DNA from: CAYNSX01 sp964400165
Lineage (GTDB): Bacteria > Armatimonadota > Hebobacteria > CAYNSX01
Direction: 5' to 3'
Assembly (NCBI GenBank): GCA_964400165.1
Contig: CAYNSX010000006.1
Span: 4,685-68,684 of the forward strand
Length of the DNA stretch: 64,000 nucleotides
The position numbers were made by a program, and so were the translations under genes. The stretch's first letter is position 1; each line of letters begins with the position of its first letter. The notes beneath the pieces are model-generated. The model did not search any database. It was not told the DNA's origin and saw only the letters and a list, made by a program, of their open reading frames with translations. Below are positions 32,210 through 41,324 of the stretch, piece after piece.

Positions 32210-32416
32210 TTAATGGTTAGTGGGTGAGGCATACGCAAGCGCTGCGTGAATGCCATCAATCGTCAGATGCGGGTAGTTGTCCAGCAATTGTTGAGTGGTC
32301 CAACCGCTGGCCAGCAGGTCGATGATCAGTTCGACGCTCAAGCGCGTGCCTTTGATGACGGGCTTGCCCGCCAGGATGCGCTCGTCGCAGACAATCAGCT
32401 CTTCCCAGGCTTCCAT
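32210..32416 (-). CDS. DUF433 small protein, antitoxin-like
   Basis: The 68-residue protein carries the DUF433 core IVCDERILAGKPVIKGTRLS and VELIIDLLASGWTTQQLLDNY, followed by HLTIDGIHAALAYA. DUF433 is a winged-helix-like fold often paired with a PIN-domain toxin gene (VapC-like). No PIN-domain gene is present here. The neighbours are two small paralogous proteins of unknown function instead. A DNA-binding regulator role is likely from the family. Confidence 0.85.
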   Translation of the reverse strand: MEAWEELIVCDERILAGKPVIKGTRLSVELIIDLLASGWTTQQLLDNYPHLTIDGIHAALAYASPTNH

Positions 32417-32457
32417 GGCCGTCCATTCTACACCGCCGCCGGGAGAGGCCAGACCGC

Positions 32458-32682
32458 CTAGGCCGGGCGGGCGCCGGGCGTGATCAATTCCTTCACCATG
32501 TCCGCCTCGGTGACTTCGGTGACCATGGCGTCCTTGGAAATGTAATGCTCGAGGCCGTTCGCCGTCTGGATCAGCCGGCGCCCGTCGGCGGCCTCGGTCA
32601 TGCGGATGATAGTCGAAACGCGATAGTAAGTCGGCGGCTGTCCTTCCCGTGCTCCCTCGATGCGGACAAACGAGTCGCTCAT
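32458..32682 (-). CDS. Small protein of unknown function, paralogue of 31893-32144
   Basis: This 74-residue protein has SFVRIEGAREGQPPTYYRVS, a beta hairpin (DGRRLIQTANGLEHYIS) and a C-terminal helix with VTEADMVKELI. It shares order and key residues with the protein at 31893-32144. A ribosome site (GGAGG in CAGGAGGCAACCGC) precedes the ATG at 32682. The function is unknown; with DUF433 it may form a small regulatory or toxin-antitoxin-like unit, which is speculation. Confidence 0.6.
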   Translation of the reverse strand: MSDSFVRIEGAREGQPPTYYRVSTIIRMTEAADGRRLIQTANGLEHYISKDAMVTEVTEADMVKELITPGARPA

Positions 32683-32749
32683 GCGGTTGCCTCCTGCTTC
32701 ATTCTACAGGCGGAGCATGCATAGTAGGAGCACGCCACCATCCGGAGCG

Positions 32750-35038
32750 TCAGGATTTGACGCGGCCCAGAGGACAGCCGAGTCGGTTGGCGGCGTCGAG
32801 CGTATTGTGCAGTTGACGGAACGCACTCGTGCTGCCGTTGTTTACTGCTGCGGTCCACATTGCACGCAACTGGACCGGCGTGAATGGATAACTCAACCCA
32901 AAAGAGGCATTCAAATATGCCCCGACCAGATCTCGCGCCGCCATTCGCACTACATTCGAGGTGCCGCCGGTGCCGACAAGTTGTAACATCGTCAGCCCGA
33001 CGAGCGACGAATGCGGCGTGAAGAAGGTATTGAAGAGGCGCGTCTGGATGTACGGTGGGTCTCCCAACCCCCCGGCAGCAATCCACTGCGCGTCGGGCGA
33101 AGTATTCCACAGTTGCAAGCCGACACCGCCCGACCAAAAGCCCGGCGTGCACCCCTGGTTGCTGCCCTGCGGACAGTTCACCGTAACAGCCGCTGAAGAC
33201 GAGTTGTCGTTCTGGTCAGCGGGCGGCTCGTTGTCCGCCGAGACCGTCGCCGTGTTGCCGAGCGTGCCACAGTCCGCGGGGGCGGTCGCGCGGCACACCG
33301 TGACAGAGATGCTACCGCCCGACGCCAGCGTGGCCGCGGTGCAAGTCAGCGTGTTGCCGGCGATGTTGCAGGTCCAGCCCGCATCCGCCGCGCTGATCGC
33401 CCAGCCACTCCCCGGCAAGGGATCGGTGAGCGTCACATCGCTCGCGGAGCCGGGACCGGCATTGCTCACTGTGATTTGGAAACAGACCTGCTGCCCGGCC
33501 TGAATGGGAGTAGCCACTGCCGATTTCGCGACATGAAGATCCGCGCAGTCCACCACGATGGTCGCCGTGCTGATGTTGTTTTCGTGCGCATCTTCGCCGA
33601 CCTCGGCTGGGGGCTCATGCTTCGCCGCCACGGTGGCGGTGTTCTCCAAGTCCCCGCAGTCGGCCGTAGTGGTCGGCCGCGAGAGAATCACCGTCAGGAC
33701 GGGGCCTTCCTCCAGCAGCGCCGCGGTGCAGGTCAGCACATCGTCGGCCCCGGCGCTGATCTGGCAGTCGTCCCAGCCCACATTGTCGAGAATGCTCCAC
33801 CCCGTCCCCGGCAGGGTGTCGGTCAGCTCCACCTCCACCGCCGTCACCGGCCCGGCATTGCCCACATCGATGGTAAACACCGCCTCGTGCGCCGGGTCCT
33901 CGGCGAAGATCGGCGTCTCGGACGCTAGCTTCAGCACGCCCACATCCGAGTCACACTGCACCACGATGGTGGCCGTGCTGGTGTTGTTTTCGTGCGCATC
34001 TTCGCCGACCTCGGCGGGGGGCTCATACTTCGCCGCCACGGTGGCGGTGTTCTCCAAGTCCCCGCAGTCGGCCGTAGTGGTCGGCCGCGAGAGAATCACC
34101 GTCAGGACGGGGCCTTCCTCCAGCAGCGCCGCGGTGCAGGTCAGCACATCGTCGGCCCCGGCGCTGATCTGGCAGTCGTCCCAGCCCACATTGTCGAGAA
34201 TGCTCCACCCCGTCCCCGGCAGGGTGTCGGTCAGCTCCACCTCCACCGCCGTCACCGGCCCGGCATTGCCCACATCGATGGTAAACACCGCCTCGTGCGC
34301 CGGGTCCTCGGCGAAGATCGGCGTCTCGGACGCTAGCTTCAGCACGCCCACATCCGAGTCACACTGCACCACGATGGTGGCCGTGCTGGTGTTGTTTTCG
34401 TTCTGATTAGCCACCGGTTCGTTGGAGGCGCTCACTTGTGCCGTATTGTCCAGGTCGCCGCAGTCGGCCGTGGTCGTCGGCCGCGACACCACCACATTCA
34501 GGGTGGGGCCGACCGCCAAGGTCGCCTCCGTGCAGGTCAGCACATCGTCGGCCCCGGCGCTGATCTGGCAGTCGTCCCAGCCCGCATTCACCGCAATGCT
34601 CCACCCCGTCCCCGGCAGGGTGTCGGTCAACTCGATGTCCGTCGCCTGCTCGGTTCCCCCATTGCCGACATCGATGTTAAACACCGCCTCGTGCGCCGGG
34701 TCCTCGGCGAAGATCGGCGTCTCTGACGCTAGCTTCAAAGTACCGACATCGGGACCGGTGGGATCGAGTTCCGCAGCGGAGAAGCCGGACACGCCCGCTC
34801 TGTCTAATAGCGTGCTCCCACCATCGGCGTGGTCAGAACCGATGCCGACCGAGTAACCCTTGGGTGTGGAACCGCTCTGCCCGCCGATGACCGCGAACGC
34901 CAGAAGGGTGATCGCCCCCAGCGCGGCCCCTCGCGAGGGGCGAAAGGAGAGCCGGGGACGGCGCCGCGACGCGAAGGCGCGGACGCCGAAGAGCGACCGG
35001 CCGAAACCATTAAGTCTTCCCCCACTCCACCACCGCAT
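32750..35038 (-). CDS. Secreted DUF11-repeat protein 1 with shared C-terminal module
   Basis: The 762-residue protein has a basic N terminus and a signal-like helix (about 38-53, AALGAITLLAFAVIGG). Four Ig-like DUF11 repeats follow (about 95-600), each with DTLPGTGW or PLPGSGW, a CTAAL- or CTEAT-type strand and DCG.L.NTA. Repeats 2 and 3 are near-identical at DNA level (33553-34368). The C-terminal module (about 625-762) begins CTPGFWSGGVGLQLWNTSP and contains TRLFNTFFTPH. Nearly the same module ends the proteins at 46993 and 54066. It is probably a surface or extracellular adhesive/structural protein, inferred from the repeats. Confidence 0.8.
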   Translation of the reverse strand: MRWWSGGRLNGFGRSLFGVRAFASRRRPRLSFRPSRGAALGAITLLAFAVIGGQSGSTPKGYSVGIGSDHADGGSTLLDRAGVSGFSAAELDPTGPDVGTLKLASETPIFAEDPAHEAVFNIDVGNGGTEQATDIELTDTLPGTGWSIAVNAGWDDCQISAGADDVLTCTEATLAVGPTLNVVVSRPTTTADCGDLDNTAQVSASNEPVANQNENNTSTATIVVQCDSDVGVLKLASETPIFAEDPAHEAVFTIDVGNAGPVTAVEVELTDTLPGTGWSILDNVGWDDCQISAGADDVLTCTAALLEEGPVLTVILSRPTTTADCGDLENTATVAAKYEPPAEVGEDAHENNTSTATIVVQCDSDVGVLKLASETPIFAEDPAHEAVFTIDVGNAGPVTAVEVELTDTLPGTGWSILDNVGWDDCQISAGADDVLTCTAALLEEGPVLTVILSRPTTTADCGDLENTATVAAKHEPPAEVGEDAHENNISTATIVVDCADLHVAKSAVATPIQAGQQVCFQITVSNAGPGSASDVTLTDPLPGSGWAISAADAGWTCNIAGNTLTCTAATLASGGSISVTVCRATAPADCGTLGNTATVSADNEPPADQNDNSSSAAVTVNCPQGSNQGCTPGFWSGGVGLQLWNTSPDAQWIAAGGLGDPPYIQTRLFNTFFTPHSSLVGLTMLQLVGTGGTSNVVRMAARDLVGAYLNASFGLSYPFTPVQLRAMWTAAVNNGSTSAFRQLHNTLDAANRLGCPLGRVKS
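33553..34368 (-). repeat. 408-bp near-perfect tandem duplication
   Basis: Two units of 408 bp (136 codons; 33553-33960 and 33961-34368) differ at only a few bases, for example CTCATG versus CTCATA near 33615 and 34023. The unit equals one DUF11 domain plus linker. The near identity points to recent duplication or gene conversion and is a risk site for assembly collapse. Confidence 0.9.
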
Positions 35039-35333
35039 GACGAGCGCCTAGCTTTCCCCTGGGTCTGCGGCGGCCGTATCGGCTGCCGCTTCACCCAACA
35101 CCGTTCCCCGGGACGCTTTGACCGCGGCCAGGGTACGGATTACCTCAAAGATGCTCTGCCCAGCGGACAACTCCTGCCGCGCCGAGGCGCCCTTCGGGAG
35201 AATCCCGGCTCGACACCGGGTGGAGACTTGCTCAGAAATCGCTCGGTTTATACGGAAGTCAACAGAAGTGCGTTGAGTGACTGAAAGCCCGCGTGGTGCC
35301 TGCCGTACCGGAACCGGGCTGCCGGCTGGCGTC
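35039..35333. other. Gene-free stretch
   Basis: I see no supported gene here. The stretch lies upstream of DUF11 protein 1 and should hold its promoter. No convincing -35/-10 pair was found. Confidence 0.4.
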
Positions 35334-35399
35334 CTATGCCGGTTCCAGCGACCACTCTTCAAATAACTGCGCGTCGATTTCCCGCGAGAAGCCACCCCT
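35334..35399 (-). pseudogene. Remnant of the 3' end of a second UvrD-like helicase gene
   Basis: On the minus strand this stretch reads FSREIDAQLFEEWSLEPA followed by a stop. It is plainly the counterpart of the last residues FLREVDAELFEEWALEPV of the helicase that ends at 35477. Upstream the similarity is lost: the frame runs into GC-rich palindromic sequence (35403-35428 and following). It is a leftover from a tandem duplication, with the rest deleted. Confidence 0.8.
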
Positions 35400-35476
35400 C
35401 CCCTGCCCCGTCGCTGAGCTCGGGGCAGACCCTCCCCATGAATGGAGAGGGAGTTTAACACCTGACACTTGACACC

Positions 35477-37450
35477 TTACACCGGTTCCAGCGCCCATTC
35501 CTCGAACAATTCGGCATCTACTTCCCGCAGGAAGCGGCTCGGGCGCCAGAGGCGGCCGTCGCCGGAGCCCATCGGGTAGACGAGATAGAGTTCGTCCTTC
35601 ACCCGCGTGACGGCGACATAGAACAGCCGCCGCTCCTCTTCCTCGCCTTCCGGCTCGTTGAGCGCCAGCACCGACGGCATCTGCCCGTCGACCAGCCCGA
35701 TGAAGAAAACGATGCGCCACTCCAGCCCCTTCGCCTGGTGGATGGTGGAGAGGACGAGGCGGTCTTCGGGCGGCTCGCCGGGGATGAAGTGCTCGGCAGA
35801 GGGCATCAGCAGCGCCACCTGCGCCAGGAAATCGGTGAGCGCGGCGCTGCGGTCTGCCAGGCGGCCCAGTTGCACCAGGTCCTCGTCGCGCTCGCGCCAA
35901 TCGGAGAAGCGGGCGCGCAGGTGCTCGCGGTACCACCCGCGCCGCACGATGTCCACCAGCGCGCCGGCCCGGGCGCGCGGCTTCTCTTCGAGCAACTGCC
36001 GCACCACCGCCTGGAAGTGTGAAAAACCCTCGCGGCCGCGGCTGCTGAACTGCTCGGCGGCCGGCGGCGAGAGCACCGCATCGAGCGCCCGCGGCTGCCC
36101 GCGCAGCCAGGTCCAGAAGCGCGCCGCCGACTTGCCGCCGATGCCGGGATAGAGCGGCAGCGCCCGGCGCCAGGCGAGTTCGTCGTCGGGGTTTTCGACG
36201 AGCCGCAGGTGCGCCAGCAAATCCTTCACATGCGCCTGCTCGAAGAAACGGGCGCCGGAGCGCACTTCGTGCGGCAGGCCGCGCTGCGCCAGCGCCACTT
36301 GCAGCGTGATGGACTGGGCGTGGCTGCGATAGAGCACCGCCATGTCGCCGAGCGCGATGCCGTCGGCCTGGCACTCGAGGAGGCGCTGGCTGACGAACGC
36401 CGCCTCTTCTTCGGGGTCGGTGGTCGGCACCAGGGCGGGCCGCGACGCTTCGGGGCGCTCCTGTTCGGGGATGACGCGCAGGGTCTTGCGGAACTGGCGC
36501 GGGTTGCCGGCGATGGACTGATTGGCGAGGTCGAGCACCGGCTGCCCACTGCGGTAATTCAGTTCGAGTCGGTGAACGGTCGCCTGCGGCCAGCGGTCGG
36601 GAAACTTGAGGATGTTCTCGTAATCGGCGCCGCGGAAGCGATAGATGCACTGGCAGTCGTCGCCGACGACCATCGGGCTGCCGTGGCCGCGGGCGAGCAA
36701 GTCGAGCAGTTCGCCTTGCAGGCGGTTCGTGTCCTGATACTCGTCGCACAAAACATGCAGGAAGCGCTCCGCCCAGTGGCGGCGCACCGCCTCGTCCTCG
36801 ACGAGGACGCGGTGCCACATCACCAGCAGGTCATCGAAATCGAGCGCATTCATGGCGCGCTTGCGCTGCGTGTAGTGATCGGCGATGCGCTGGAAATCGG
36901 GGACAAAACCCTCCAGGTCGGGGCGTTTGCTGCGGGTGGCGCGGGCGAGGTCGGTCTGCGTGTTGACCGCGAAACTCATCAGGTCGGCGACGACCGGTGC
37001 GTCGGGAAACCAGCGCTCACGGTCGCGGATGCCGAGGTCCACCAGCGACTGCTGGATCAATTCGACGCCGTCCTCGCGGTCGAGGATGCTGAAGTTCTCG
37101 GTGCAGCCGACCGCCGAGGCGTGCGCGCGCAGGATGCGGTGGCCGACATGGTGGAAGGTGCCCGCCCAGGGCAAACGCCCGCCGCCGTCAAGGAGGTCGT
37201 GCACACGGGCGAGCATTTCGCGCGCCGCCTTGTTGGTGAAAGTGACCAGCAGAATGCGTCCGGGCGGCACGCCTCCCTTGACCAGATAGGCGACCCGGTG
37301 CGTGATGACGCGGGTCTTGCCGCTGCCCGGCCCGGCGATGACGAGGTGGGCGCCGTCGGGCGCTTCGACGGCGGCGCGTTGCTGCTCGTTGAGGTCGGCG
37401 GCGGACCAGACGCCGTTGCGCCGGGCGCCGGCGAGGCGGTAGGTGCGCAT
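35477..37450 (-). CDS. UvrD/Rep-like superfamily 1A DNA helicase
   Basis: The 657-residue ATP-dependent 3'-5' helicase has Q-like LNEQQRAAVEAP, Walker A IAGPGSGKTRV, motif Ia LLVTFTNKAAREM, Walker B VLCDEYQDTNR, motif III VVGDDCQCIYRFRGA, motif IV LELNYRSGQPVLDLAN, motif V LVLSTIHQAKGLEW and motif VI LFYVAVTRVKDELYL. It is slightly shorter than classical UvrD (about 720 residues). It acts in DNA repair or replication restart in the cytoplasm. It stands alone, with a remnant of a duplicate of its 3' end just downstream. Confidence 0.93.
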   Translation of the reverse strand: MRTYRLAGARRNGVWSAADLNEQQRAAVEAPDGAHLVIAGPGSGKTRVITHRVAYLVKGGVPPGRILLVTFTNKAAREMLARVHDLLDGGGRLPWAGTFHHVGHRILRAHASAVGCTENFSILDREDGVELIQQSLVDLGIRDRERWFPDAPVVADLMSFAVNTQTDLARATRSKRPDLEGFVPDFQRIADHYTQRKRAMNALDFDDLLVMWHRVLVEDEAVRRHWAERFLHVLCDEYQDTNRLQGELLDLLARGHGSPMVVGDDCQCIYRFRGADYENILKFPDRWPQATVHRLELNYRSGQPVLDLANQSIAGNPRQFRKTLRVIPEQERPEASRPALVPTTDPEEEAAFVSQRLLECQADGIALGDMAVLYRSHAQSITLQVALAQRGLPHEVRSGARFFEQAHVKDLLAHLRLVENPDDELAWRRALPLYPGIGGKSAARFWTWLRGQPRALDAVLSPPAAEQFSSRGREGFSHFQAVVRQLLEEKPRARAGALVDIVRRGWYREHLRARFSDWRERDEDLVQLGRLADRSAALTDFLAQVALLMPSAEHFIPGEPPEDRLVLSTIHQAKGLEWRIVFFIGLVDGQMPSVLALNEPEGEEEERRLFYVAVTRVKDELYLVYPMGSGDGRLWRPSRFLREVDAELFEEWALEPV

Positions 37451-37608
37451 AGAGAACAGAAGTTTGCCTCACGAGCGCTCACCCGTCAAGCGGCGTCCCC
37501 AGCGACGCGGCGATATGGAACAAGCCAGCGCACCGGTGGTGGGCCCGGGCCTGTCGTCCCTCACTCGCACACGACAACGGCGCCCCCACGCGGGGGCTCC
37601 CACTGGAG

Positions 37609-39504
37609 ATGCTGCGCATGTTGCGACCCAAGGGGACATTCCTCTTGGGAGGGCGAGTGGGGATTTTCGTGGTGCTGGGCGTGGGGTCACTGGGTTTGGG
37701 CAGTCGCGGTTTCGCGGCGGCCATCATTGAGTCGGACGCTTCCAATTCAGGAAAGTTTGTCCCGAGCCGATTGCTGATCGGGCTGCGTGACGGGACGAAT
37801 GCCGCATCCCTCTCCGCGGCGCACGCCGCAGTCGGGGCGCGGGTGCGCGGGGCCATTCCTGAACTCAATCTGTTGGAAGTAGCCCTCCCGCCCGAACTGT
37901 CTGTCGCCGCAGCGCAGCGGTATTACGCCGGGCAGGCGGGCGTGCGATTTGCCGAGCCCGACTTCCTCGTGTCGGCGTATGACGAGCCAAACGACCCGCT
38001 GTATCCGCAGCAGTGGGCGCTCCCGAAAATCGGCGCGCCCGCGGCCTGGGACACCAGCGACGGCGCGAGCGATGTCACCGTCGCCATCGTCGATACCGGG
38101 CTGGACCCGACCCATCTGGAGTTCGCCGGCCGGATTCAGGCCGGCTGGAGTTTCGTATGCGGCGGCCCGGCCGCCAGCGGCGCCGCGGCCCAGGGCCAGG
38201 GAGGCGGCGGCAAGAGCAGCGGCACGACGACCGACTGCCTCGGCAGCGACAGCACCTGGGATGACCACGGCCACGGGACGCATGTCGCGGGCATCGCCGC
38301 CGCCGCCATCAACAACTTTGCCGGCGTGGCGGGCGTCGCGCCCGCGGTGTCGCTGCTGCCGGTGAAGGTGCTCGATGCCGCCGGGTCGGGCACGGTGTCG
38401 GCGGTGGCGAAAGGAATCGTATACGCCGCCGACCACGGCGCCCGCGTCATCAACTTGAGTCTCGGCGGCGTCATCGTCTGTTCCACGCTGTGGGATGCGT
38501 GCCAATATGCGCACGACCGCGGCGTCTTCATCGCCGCCGCCAGCGGCAACGACGGCGGGTTCATCGGCACACCCGCCTGGTATCCGTCGACCATCGCGGT
38601 CGGCGCCAGCACGCCGACCGACACGCGGGCGGGCTTCTCGAACTACGGACTCGCCCTCGACCTGGTTGCGCCGGGGACCGACATCCTGTCCACACTCCCC
38701 ACCTACCCCGTCACGCTCACCGGCTACGGGCTCGGCCTCAACTATGCCCGCCTCTCCGGCACTTCGATGGCCACGCCGGCTGTCGCCGGCGTCGCGGCGC
38801 TGTGTCTGTCGGTGAACCCCGCGCTCGGGGTGGAAGACCTGCGCGGCCTCCTGCAACGCACCGCCGCCGACCTGGGCGAGACCGGCTTCGACGCCTTCAC
38901 CGGCGCCGGGCGGGTGGACGCTGCCGCCGCGGTGCAGGAAGCGGCGCACCCCAGTCTGCCCGACACCAGTCCTCCGACCGTGGCCGTCTCGGCGCCCACT
39001 GACGGCAGCACCGTGACGGGGAGTCTGCCGGCGACGATGACCGTCGCCGATGACCGCGGCATCCGGCGCAAGGACTTCCTGGTGGACGGCGTCCTGCAAT
39101 CGGAGGCAGCGTTGCGCTGGTGGTGGCACACCGGCGAGTTCAGCAACGGCCCGCACACCCTCACCGCCCACGCCGCCGATTACGCGGGCAATTCGTGCGA
39201 CGCCTCGGCCACTGTGTGGGTGAGCAACACTTGGTACACGCAGACTTTCACCGGCACCACCGGCCGCGGGTATCAGGTGTATCCCTTCACCCTGCACATC
39301 CGGGGCCGCTGCCGGGTGCAGATCACCTGGGGCGGCGGCGCGAAACTGGGCGTGCTCATCAAATCCGGCGGCTGGATCTATGCCGACGCCCTGGGGCGCA
39401 GCCCGCTCGTCCTCGACACCGTGCTCTGGGACGGCGACTACACCGCCAACATCTACAGCGCCTCCGGGCGCGCGGACTTCACGATCACCGTCATCCATCC
39501 GTAG
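37609..39504 (+). CDS. Secreted subtilisin-like serine protease (S8)
   Basis: The 631-residue protein has a signal (about 15-37), an inhibitor-type propeptide (about 50-125), then the S8 catalytic domain. The triad is D162 in AIVDTGLDPTH, H222 in DDHGHGTHVAG and Ser near residue 386 in LSGTSMATPAVAG; Asn of the oxyanion hole is in AAASGNDGG. After the catalytic domain (ends near 445) come an Ig-like region (SPPTVAVSAPTDGSTVTG) and a C-terminal beta domain (about 540-631). It is probably exported and may process the neighbouring secreted proteins, which is inference. A 3' hairpin ends it. Confidence 0.92.
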   Translation: MLRMLRPKGTFLLGGRVGIFVVLGVGSLGLGSRGFAAAIIESDASNSGKFVPSRLLIGLRDGTNAASLSAAHAAVGARVRGAIPELNLLEVALPPELSVAAAQRYYAGQAGVRFAEPDFLVSAYDEPNDPLYPQQWALPKIGAPAAWDTSDGASDVTVAIVDTGLDPTHLEFAGRIQAGWSFVCGGPAASGAAAQGQGGGGKSSGTTTDCLGSDSTWDDHGHGTHVAGIAAAAINNFAGVAGVAPAVSLLPVKVLDAAGSGTVSAVAKGIVYAADHGARVINLSLGGVIVCSTLWDACQYAHDRGVFIAAASGNDGGFIGTPAWYPSTIAVGASTPTDTRAGFSNYGLALDLVAPGTDILSTLPTYPVTLTGYGLGLNYARLSGTSMATPAVAGVAALCLSVNPALGVEDLRGLLQRTAADLGETGFDAFTGAGRVDAAAAVQEAAHPSLPDTSPPTVAVSAPTDGSTVTGSLPATMTVADDRGIRRKDFLVDGVLQSEAALRWWWHTGEFSNGPHTLTAHAADYAGNSCDASATVWVSNTWYTQTFTGTTGRGYQVYPFTLHIRGRCRVQITWGGGAKLGVLIKSGGWIYADALGRSPLVLDTVLWDGDYTANIYSASGRADFTITVIHP

Positions 39505-39520
39505 CCAGCGACGCGAATCA

Positions 39521-39546
39521 CTGGGGCCGCTTCGCAGCGGCCCCAG
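39521..39546. terminator. Bidirectional terminator-like hairpin
   Basis: An 11-bp perfect stem CTGGGGCCGCT/AGCGGCCCCAG closes a TCGC loop between the convergent stops of the protease (39504) and the protein at 39573. Confidence 0.75.
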
Positions 39547-39572
39547 GTGGTGTTCCGTCGTGACCGAGTGAC

Positions 39573-41324
39573 CTACTGCTCGGTGATGGTCGTGCTCTTT
39601 TCGATGGTCTTCGATTTCGACGCCGATTGACAGCCGTTGCTGTCAGTGGCGACCACCGAAATCGTCCGCGTCCCGCAGAGTTCACTGCTCGGGAAGCAGA
39701 ATTGGAAGGTCGATGCGGTCTGGCCCACCTGCGTCACCCCGCCCACCTTCCAGACATAGGTGAACGGCCCGTCGCCGCCCGAGGGCGTCGCGGTGAAGTC
39801 CGCGCAGTTGACGCACGAGACCGGCGCGNNNNNNNNNNACCGGGTGGCCATATTCAACGTCGGGATGGATGAGACCGGCGCGTTCGATGCGAGCGAGAGC
39901 CCGATGGCGGCGGGGACAGTCACCTCACACTCGGCAGTCGTCCCGCAATCGCTGAACTCTGCGTCTTCCACGGTGAATGAGACCGAGTGCGTGCCGACGG
40001 CCACGGGGCCGGAGCATTCGAAGATGACTTCATCGCCCTGGCCGGGCGTCCCGCTGTCACAGGACCAGTCTTGCGGCGGCGTGATGTTGTAGGTGCCGCT
40101 CGGCCCGCCGCTGGCGGTCACCTGCACGGTGACGGTCGCGGTGTCGGTGTCCGGGTCGGTGCAGGCGATGTCGGTGACTTCGCACTCGGCTTCGGCATTG
40201 CCGAAGGAGTAGGCAGCCGGGCCCGCCAGGTCCTTGATGTCGCTGGCGAACGAGTGCGACGGCCGCGTCAACGCGGTCACGAAGCGCGTCAGCCCGCACT
40301 GCTGCCCGTCCAAACTCAACTCGTGCAGGTCGATCGCCAGTTCGTAGAGGTTCGCCGTGTCGAGTTGCGGCGTGGCGTTGGGGTTGGACAGGTTGATGTT
40401 GGGCGACCCCGGTTTCATGTAGACGCCGTTGCCGGTGATGATGCCCCACGGGGGCGCCGGCGTCGGCACTTGGTTTACCGAGAGCGCGGGAATGACCGCG
40501 GCGTTGATGGTGCCGAGGCCGCTGCAACTGGCAGCGCCGACCGTCCGGTGCGCCACCAGTTCGAAGCCCAGCGCGAGGAAGTTAGTGAGGCCGCAGTCGC
40601 CGCCTTGCGACACCTTGAGGGCGCCGACATTCATGTTCTGGTCGGCGTCCGTGTAGCGGAAGACATAGGCCTCGTAGCTGCCGGGCGCGTTGCCGCCCGG
40701 GAAGGTGGTCACGATAGCCAAGTCGCCGAAGGTGAAGGGCAGGATCAGGGCGCCGCTGTTATTTATGAACGGCTGGCCATCGTTGAAGAACATCATCCAC
40801 ATCGAGTCGCCGTTGTTGGCCCGGCGCTCTTCGCCGATGTACAAGTAGCGGGCGTTATTGGAGATATACAACTGGGTGATGTCCTGCTTCGCCAGCACCG
40901 GACTGGTGACGATCTTGCCGTTCGCGCCGATCTGGTCGTCGCTGCCCGAGTTGGCGGTGTTGTAGTCCGCCAGCCGGTGCAGCCCAAGCGTGGCCTGGGT
41001 GCCGTTGAAGGACGGGGACAAGAAGTTGGCGGCCGTCAGGCCCGCGGCGTTGCCGGCGTCGAAGAAGTGGGCCCAGTCGATGTAGGTGGAGCCGCCGGGG
41101 CCCACCGGAAAGGTCGCGGCGCCGAGATTGACATACTCATCAGCGCCCGCGGCGACCTGCGAGGTATCATCGATGTTGATGAAGCGCGGGTCGAATCCTT
41201 GCAGCCCGCTCCCGTTGGACGAACTGCTCTGCAGGCCGCCGATCCAAAACATCGCAAAGGTCATGGCCGCCAAAATCAGCGGCCGGCTGCGGCGCATACG
41301 CGCCGCCCATCGTGCGTGAGTCAT
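39573..41324 (-). CDS. Secreted protein with DUF4331-like and PKD-like regions, interrupted by the assembly gap
   Basis: About 583 residues are read, with ten unknown bases inside (39829-39838), so length and frame across the gap are uncertain. The start is ATG 41324 with GGAGG upstream, and a signal-like helix is LILAAMTFAMFWIGGLQ. The first 380 residues contain DPRFINIDDTSQVAAGADEY and LTRFVTALTRPSHSFASDIK. An Ig-like region with paired cysteines follows, then after the gap a PKD-like domain (GGDGPFTYVWKVGGVTQVG). I do not assign a function; it is probably a cell-surface or released protein. Confidence 0.6.
   Translation of the reverse strand: MTHARWAARMRRSRPLILAAMTFAMFWIGGLQSSSSNGSGLQGFDPRFINIDDTSQVAAGADEYVNLGAATFPVGPGGSTYIDWAHFFDAGNAAGLTAANFLSPSFNGTQATLGLHRLADYNTANSGSDDQIGANGKIVTSPVLAKQDITQLYISNNARYLYIGEERRANNGDSMWMMFFNDGQPFINNSGALILPFTFGDLAIVTTFPGGNAPGSYEAYVFRYTDADQNMNVGALKVSQGGDCGLTNFLALGFELVAHRTVGAASCSGLGTINAAVIPALSVNQVPTPAPPWGIITGNGVYMKPGSPNINLSNPNATPQLDTANLYELAIDLHELSLDGQQCGLTRFVTALTRPSHSFASDIKDLAGPAAYSFGNAEAECEVTDIACTDPDTDTATVTVQVTASGGPSGTYNITPPQDWSCDSGTPGQGDEVIFECSGPVAVGTHSVSFTVEDAEFSDCGTTAECEVTVPAAIGLSLASNAPVSSIPTLNMATRXXXXAPVSCVNCADFTATPSGGDGPFTYVWKVGGVTQVGQTASTFQFCFPSSELCGTRTISVVATDSNGCQSASKSKTIEKSTTITEQ
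39829..39838. other. Assembly gap (10 N)
   Basis: Ten consecutive N bases inside the gene at 39573-41324. Ten is a conventional placeholder, so the true missing length is unknown. The same frame is open on both sides, but this could be chance. Confidence 0.98.

Noticed and set aside
33553..34368. CRISPR-like array from regular repeats (also in 47000-52900)
   Set aside because: The repeats are long coding units (408 and 378 bp) in frame with protein domains, with no short repeats and unique spacers and no cas genes.
35400..35461. Protein-coding frame on the minus strand starting at 35461
   Set aside because: The 137-codon frame crosses palindromic sequence and the helicase remnant in a different frame, and shows no domain.
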